Shown here in pieces: positions 5,925 through 7,511 of a stretch of DNA of 7,511 nt. The number at the start of each line of letters is the position of its first letter. The stretch's first letter is position 1. The position numbers and the translations under genes are program-made. The DNA comes from Alphaproteobacteria bacterium. Lineage in GTDB: Bacteria > Pseudomonadota > Alphaproteobacteria > Caulobacterales > Caulobacteraceae. Location of the stretch: the NCBI GenBank assembly GCA_028869395.1, contig JAGWSE010000251.1, forward strand, positions 1 through 7,511, read 5' to 3'. The notes beneath the pieces are model-generated. The model did no database searches and was not told the DNA's origin. It was given only the letters and a program-made list of their open reading frames with translations.

Positions 5925-6422
5925 ATGGACGCTGCCGAGACCCTCAAGCCCGCCGCCGAGAAGCTGAAGGCTGCGGCCGAGAGCTTTAAGCCCGAAGTCG
6001 AAGCGGCCAAGGCCACCGCCGAGCAGTTCACCACCGCCGCCAACGCGGCGTTCAAGGACGGCGTCGACAAGACGCTCGCCGCGATGACCGAAGCCAACAC
6101 GCATTCGAAGAAGAACCTCGAGGCGGTCGTCGCCTCGGTTTCCGCCGCCGCCAAGGCCGCCGAGGTGCTGGGCGCCGAAGCCGTCGCCTATTCCAAGTCG
6201 GCGTTCGAGAACCAGGTCAACGCGGTCAAGGCCCTCGCCACGGCCAAGACCCCGCAGGAGATCTTCGAACTGCAGACCTCCTTCGCCAAGGGCGCGTTCG
6301 AGACCTACGTCAGCGAGATGGGGAAGGTCAGCGAGATCTTCGCCGCCTCGTTCAAGGAAAGCTTCAAGCCGCTCAACGACCGCGTCACCGACGTCGTGGG
6401 CCGGTTCCAGGTCGCGCGCTGA
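5925..6422 (+). CDS. Phasin family protein
   Basis: Small amphipathic protein that coats polyhydroxyalkanoate granules and limits their coalescence. 165 residues, Ala/Lys/Glu-rich and almost wholly helical, with no cysteine, signal peptide or membrane segment. The N-terminus (residues 1-45) has repeated Lys-Pro/Ala-rich turns (KPAAEKLKAAAE). The family core follows at about 50-155; AFENQVNAVKALATAKTPQE (93-112) and ELQTSFAKGAFETYVSEM (115-132) are typical of alphaproteobacterial phasins. Shine-Dalgarno AAGGAA is at 5911-5916, 8 bases before the ATG. It is monocistronic, bounded by the divergent carboxypeptidase and its own terminator. Operator-like dyads upstream fit PhaR control. No PHA synthase or depolymerase gene is in the window, so the granule link rests on family membership. 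Confidence 0.9.
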   Translation: MDAAETLKPAAEKLKAAAESFKPEVEAAKATAEQFTTAANAAFKDGVDKTLAAMTEANTHSKKNLEAVVASVSAAAKAAEVLGAEAVAYSKSAFENQVNAVKALATAKTPQEIFELQTSFAKGAFETYVSEMGKVSEIFAASFKESFKPLNDRVTDVVGRFQVAR

Positions 6423-6449
6423 GCGCACGCCCCGAAGGCAGGACGACGG

Positions 6450-6479
6450 AAGGCCCGGGCCGTGCGGTCCGGGCCTTTT
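6450..6479 (+). terminator. Intrinsic terminator of the phasin gene
   Basis: AAGGCCCGGGCC (6450-6461) pairs with GGTCCGGGCCTT (6466-6477): 12 bp including one G-U pair, loop GTGC, ending in TTTT (6476-6479). It begins 27 bases after the phasin stop and separates it from the RidA-family gene. Confidence 0.88.
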
Positions 6480-6496
6480 CTCATGCGCGGGGCAGG

Positions 6497-6504
6497 GCTA
6501 GAGC
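6497..6504 (+). promoter_or_regulatory. Candidate -10 element for a leaderless RidA-family transcript
   Basis: GCTAGAGC matches the Caulobacter housekeeping -10 consensus GCTANAWC at 7 of 8 positions and ends 7 bases before the ATG at 6512, which would put the transcript start at or very near the start codon. This would explain the lack of a spaced Shine-Dalgarno. The -35 region overlaps the phasin terminator and is not consensus. Confidence 0.35.
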
Positions 6505-6511
6505 ATGGCCC

Positions 6512-6973
6512 ATGTCTGAAGTCGAAGCCCGTCTCGCCAAGCTCGGCGTTGAGCTGCCCAAGCCCAACGCCCCGGTCGCCAACTACGTCCCGTTCGTCCG
6601 CGTGGGCGATCTGGTGCACATCTCCGGTCAGGTCTCGCTTGACGCCTCCGGCGGCATTCGCGGCGTGGTGGGCGAGGATGTGGACCTGGAGACGGCGAAG
6701 CGGGCGGCGCGCCTGTGCGGCCTCAGCCTCATCGCCCAGATGAAGGCCGCTTGCGACGGCGATCTCGACCGCGTGGTGCGGGTCGTGAAGCTGGGCGGTT
6801 TCGTGCAGGCCGGCCCCAACTTCTTCGAGATCCCGCAGGTGGTGAACGGCGCCTCCGACTTGATGGTGGAGGCGTTCGGCGACGCCGGGCGACACGCGCG
6901 TTCGGCGGTCGGCGTCTACCGCCTGCCGATGAACTTCGCCGTCGAGGTCGACGCGGTGGTGGCGGTCAGGTGA
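6512..6973 (+). CDS. RidA (YjgF/YER057c/UK114) family protein
   Basis: Member of the RidA superfamily. The founding members hydrolyse reactive enamine/imine intermediates released by pyridoxal-phosphate enzymes such as threonine dehydratase. 153 residues, longer than the about 128 of E. coli RidA, matching the subgroup with an extra N-terminal helix and central insertion. Core features: VHISGQVSLD (35-44) and ARSAVGVYRLP (129-139), followed by VEVDAVV (144-150). Arg130 aligns with the catalytic Arg105 of RidA and Glu145 with Glu120; the residue equivalent to Cys107 is Ala132. Retention of the arginine is consistent with imine deaminase activity, but many subgroup members have unassigned functions. 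The start is the only well-placed ATG; the one at 6504 is out of frame. Its stop overlaps the next gene's start. Confidence 0.9.
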   Translation: MSEVEARLAKLGVELPKPNAPVANYVPFVRVGDLVHISGQVSLDASGGIRGVVGEDVDLETAKRAARLCGLSLIAQMKAACDGDLDRVVRVVKLGGFVQAGPNFFEIPQVVNGASDLMVEAFGDAGRHARSAVGVYRLPMNFAVEVDAVVAVR

Positions 6974-7511
6974 AGGCGCGCTTCGGCGAGGCCTGGGACC
7001 TGCTGTTCGCGCCGCCGGTCGCGCACCGCGGGCTGTGGAGCCCCGCCGGCGCGCCGGAGAACTCGCTGGCCGCGTGCCAGGCGGCCTGCGCGGCCGGGTA
7101 CGGGATCGAGCTGGACGTCCAGCTCTCGCGCGACGGCGAGGCGATGGTCTTCCACGATGACGACCTGAAGCGGATGACCGGCGCGGCGGGGAAGATCGCC
7201 GACCTCACGACCGCCGAGCTGGCGGAGCAGCGGCTTGCGGGCACCGACGAGCGGATCCCGAGCCTTGCGGAGACGCTGAGGCTGGTTGGCCGGCGCTCGC
7301 TCGTGCACGTGGAACTGAAGACGCCCTATGGCCAGGTCGGGCCGCTTGAGCAGCGGGTGCACGAGATCCTCATCGACCATGCCGGGCCGGTCTGCGTGAT
7401 CGGCTTCAACCCCTACAGCCACGCCTGGTTCGCCGAGCGGTTCCCCGGCGTGCTGCGCGGCCTGGACTCCTATTCCTACAAGAAGGCGCCGCACCTCTCC
7501 GACGAGCAGCG
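6970..7511 (+). CDS. Glycerophosphodiester phosphodiesterase family protein (C-terminus outside window)
   Basis: Hydrolyses glycerophosphodiesters to glycerol-3-phosphate and an alcohol, or related phosphodiesters. 180 codons are visible and the frame is open at the right edge. GDPD hallmarks: HRG at 19-21 (catalytic His19), PEN at 29-31, ELD at 47-49 (metal ligands Glu47 and Asp49), FHD at 61-63 (second catalytic His62), and VELK at 114-117 (metal ligand Glu115). No signal peptide is seen, so it is probably cytoplasmic. The GTG start overlaps the RidA-family stop as GTGA (6970-6973), a standard translational-coupling overlap, so the two genes are one operon. The GTG is favoured because homology begins soon after and no ATG is near. 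Why these two functions are linked is not evident. Confidence 0.92.
   Translation, partial: MKARFGEAWDLLFAPPVAHRGLWSPAGAPENSLAACQAACAAGYGIELDVQLSRDGEAMVFHDDDLKRMTGAAGKIADLTTAELAEQRLAGTDERIPSLAETLRLVGRRSLVHVELKTPYGQVGPLEQRVHEILIDHAGPVCVIGFNPYSHAWFAERFPGVLRGLDSYSYKKAPHLSDEQ

Noticed and set aside
1..7511. CRISPR array, insertion sequence, prophage, tRNA or toxin-antitoxin genes
   Set aside because: No regularly spaced repeats, transposase motifs, cloverleaf-like sequence or toxin/antitoxin pair was recognised on either strand.

Overview
This is a GC-rich chromosomal window, most likely from the Caulobacteraceae (Caulobacter or Phenylobacterium type; genus not resolved). The strongest pointer is a clear mipZ gene, the alphaproteobacterial division-site ATPase, with GANTC (CcrM-type) sites in its promoter region. 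An RTX-type secreted glycanase, a phasin and a SPOR-containing D,D-carboxypeptidase fit the same assignment. No phage, insertion sequence, CRISPR array, tRNA or rRNA was seen. The window reads as ordinary chromosome plus one accessory-looking secreted enzyme at the left edge.

Layout, left to right. (1) Positions 1-1712, minus strand: most of a large RTX/GH16 glycanase whose C-terminus runs off the left edge. (2) Positions 1713-2056: a 344-base non-coding stretch with a 21-base imperfect direct repeat, each copy holding a GCCG-N7-CGGC dyad, and a larger nested inverted repeat. (3) Positions 2057-2914, minus: panC, pantothenate synthetase. (4) Positions 2915-3071: divergent promoter region with two GANTC sites. 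(5) Positions 3072-4304, plus: mipZ followed after 3 bases by a small membrane protein with a C-terminal J-domain, ending at a strong bidirectional terminator. (6) Positions 4368-5642, minus: a PBP5-type D-alanyl-D-alanine carboxypeptidase with a C-terminal SPOR domain. (7) Positions 5643-5924: divergent regulatory region with three GANTC sites and two TGC-N3-GCA dyads resembling PhaR operators. (8) Positions 5925-6422, plus: phasin, followed by a terminator. (9) Positions 6512-7511, plus: a RidA-family protein whose stop codon overlaps the GTG start of a glycerophosphodiester phosphodiesterase, cut by the right edge.

How the genes fit together. The central block has a cell-cycle and envelope theme. 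MipZ positions the FtsZ ring, and the SPOR-tagged carboxypeptidase probably trims peptidoglycan at the septum. Both have GANTC pairs just upstream, so they may share a methylation-linked (CcrM/GcrA) rhythm. The membrane J-protein co-transcribed with mipZ is the least explained gene here. The phasin with its operator-like dyads belongs to polyhydroxyalkanoate granule control. The glycanase lacks an N-terminal signal peptide and is built like a type I secretion substrate.

No wholly new system is evident. The best candidates for something undescribed are the mipZ/J-protein pair, the repeated dyad in front of the glycanase, and the GANTC-bearing promoter of the carboxypeptidase.
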